In this document: positions 21,154 through 22,047 of the stretch, piece after piece | Numbering within the stretch: the first letter of the stretch is position 1 | Layout of the letters: every line of letters starts with the position of its first letter | DNA from: PALSA-505 sp036496025 | GTDB taxonomy: Bacteria; Actinomycetota; Actinomycetes; Streptosporangiales; Streptosporangiaceae | Direction: 5' to 3' | Assembly (NCBI GenBank): GCA_036496025.1 | Contig: DASXLW010000126.1 | Coordinates: 1-22,047, forward strand | Length of the DNA: 22,047 nt | Position numbers and translations under genes: made by a program | Notes under the pieces: generated by a model | The model's database searches: none | What the model was told of the DNA's origin: nothing | The model's input: only the letters and a program-made list of their open reading frames with translations

Positions 21154-21362
21154 AAACAACAGCAAGCGCTGCGCGCGGGCGCGACAGCCGCCATCCGCCC
21201 GGGCACCCCGCCCGGGTGGCCGGCGCCGCCCCAGAGCGCGCGCACGACGAGTTCCCGCGTGGCGCGGCGGATCCCTATCGGGTCCGCGCGCCCGGGAACC
21301 TGACGGGAGATTACCCGCATGCTCGAGACCGAGCTGAACGAGCCAGAGAACGAACCAGGTGA
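21150..21362 (+). CDS. Possible 70-codon ORF bridging DUF2344 and rne
   Basis: ATG 21150 overlaps the DUF2344 stop (ATGA) and has GGGAG 8 nt upstream. The frame runs across the whole gap and ends 44 nt inside the RNase E/G gene. It encodes an Arg/Ala/Pro/His-rich, probably disordered peptide without a known family. Third positions are G/C-rich in the middle, but that is weak evidence in such GC-rich DNA. It may be a small protein, a coupling ORF, or simply an untranslated leader of rne. Confidence 0.3.
   Translation: MKTTASAARGRDSRHPPGHPARVAGAAPERAHDEFPRGAADPYRVRAPGNLTGDYPHARDRAERARERTR
21197..21215 (+). other. GC hairpin in the DUF2344-rne gap
   Basis: Perfect 7-bp stem CCCGGGC/GCCCGGG with loop ACCCC. 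It could be a weak terminator after the radical SAM pair or a structure in the rne leader. There is no U-tract. Confidence 0.35.
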
Positions 21363-22047
21363 GCAGGGGAGCGCCGAGGCTGCCGGGACGGTAGTCAACC
21401 CGCAGGCGGCGAGCACGCCGGCCGCGGACACGGCGCTCACCAATGAGCAGGGGGTGGCGGCCGATCCAGGGCCGCCCGCAGGCACGGCCACCGCCGGCGG
21501 AACGCCGGCGGGGGCCGCCGAAGCGCCGGCCACGGCTTCGGCCGACGGCGAGACGGCTGACGGCAAGCGCGGGGCCAGGACCGGCAGGACCCGCCGCGCC
21601 TCGACCCGGGCCACCCGGCCAGCCGGACCGCCGTCCGAGATCGTGCCGCCGCCGGGCCTGCCGAGCGCGGCTGCGACCGAGACCCCCCCGGCCGAGGCCC
21701 CCCCGGCCGATCGGGGGCGGTCCGGGGAAGCGCCGGCAGATGCGGGACGGTCCGGGGCACCTCCGGCTGACCCCGTGGCGGCTGAGCCGCCGCAGGTCCC
21801 GGGCGTGCCGCCGTTCGGCGCTGCAGCGTCGACCCCGGACAGCGCGCAGCGGCGGCCGGCCGCGGGGGTGGCCCAGGCCGGGTTCAGCGCCGCGGAGCCG
21901 CCCGCGCAGGTTGCCCCGGCGGCCTTCCTGGCCCCCCAGATCATCTTCCAGGCCCCCGAGGTCACCGCGGCCGAGTCGGCCGCGGCGGACGCCGGCACCC
22001 CAGACGGCACGGGCCGCCAGCCTGGCGCGGCCGGCGGCGACGGCGAT
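21319..22047 (+). CDS. rne: Ribonuclease E/G, N-terminal part (cut by window end)
   Basis: The frame is open from ATG 21319 to the window end (243 codons, no stop). GGGAG lies about 9 nt upstream. Everything seen is a low-complexity Ala/Pro/Glu/Gly region with a basic patch RTGRTRRASTRATRPAGPP (about 94-112) and a late LAPQIIFQAPEV segment. Both resemble, from memory, the disordered N-terminal region of Streptomyces RNase E/G. That protein also begins MLE and carries an Arg-rich patch followed by ASRPAGPP before the S1 and catalytic domains. The catalytic domain would lie beyond the window, so identity rests on these motifs and on synteny after DUF2344. The enzyme cleaves single-stranded RNA in decay and rRNA/tRNA processing. 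Confidence 0.8.
   Translation, partial: MLETELNEPENEPGEQGSAEAAGTVVNPQAASTPAADTALTNEQGVAADPGPPAGTATAGGTPAGAAEAPATASADGETADGKRGARTGRTRRASTRATRPAGPPSEIVPPPGLPSAAATETPPAEAPPADRGRSGEAPADAGRSGAPPADPVAAEPPQVPGVPPFGAAASTPDSAQRRPAAGVAQAGFSAAEPPAQVAPAAFLAPQIIFQAPEVTAAESAAADAGTPDGTGRQPGAAGGDGD

Overview
The window is a high-GC chromosomal segment from an actinobacterium (phylum Actinomycetota). The evidence is very strong G/C preference at third codon positions, frequent GTG and one TTG start, a split clpP1-clpP2 pair, and a gene order matching, from memory, the Streptomyces coelicolor tig-clpP1-clpP2-clpX-valS-folC-DUF4233-ndk-mreBCD-pbp2-rodA-radical SAM-DUF2344-rne block. No IS element, prophage, CRISPR array, rRNA or tRNA was seen. 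Most of the window is conserved core genome; the novelty lies in unusual appendages and small elements on core genes.

Layout. 1-1450: a gene-poor left edge with two small minus-strand genes, a 66-residue unknown protein with two TTA codons and a PRC-barrel-like protein with a good candidate promoter. 1451-5820: protein quality control: trigger factor with a repetitive acidic tail, then clpP1-clpP2 behind a candidate ClgR site, then clpX. 5872-10659: valyl-tRNA synthetase, folylpolyglutamate synthase and a DUF4233 membrane protein. 10829-18373: ndk, then the cell-wall elongation/sporulation cluster mreB-mreC-mreD-mrdA(PBP2)-rodA, mostly linked by short gaps or ATGA overlaps. 18410-22047: the radical SAM/DUF2344 pair of unknown function, then the disordered N-terminus of an RNase E/G cut by the window end.

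How they work together. ClpX unfolds substrates for the ClpP1P2 peptidase, with trigger factor acting co-translationally upstream. MreB/MreC/MreD scaffold the RodA glycosyltransferase and PBP2 transpeptidase for lateral-wall or spore-wall synthesis. Three genes that begin new transcription units (valS, folC, radical SAM) have a TAG[AG]CT -10-like hexamer 6-8 nt before the start codon, suggesting leaderless or nearly leaderless mRNAs.

The most unusual object is MreD. After an ordinary ~165-residue membrane domain it carries a ~350-residue, very basic, low-complexity tail built from three repeat families. The tail's stop codon overlaps the PBP2 start, so it appears to be genuinely translated. 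Secondary points are small ORFs bridging gene junctions (before mreB, before rodA and before rne) through ATGA overlaps, and a strong G-quadruplex motif behind valS.
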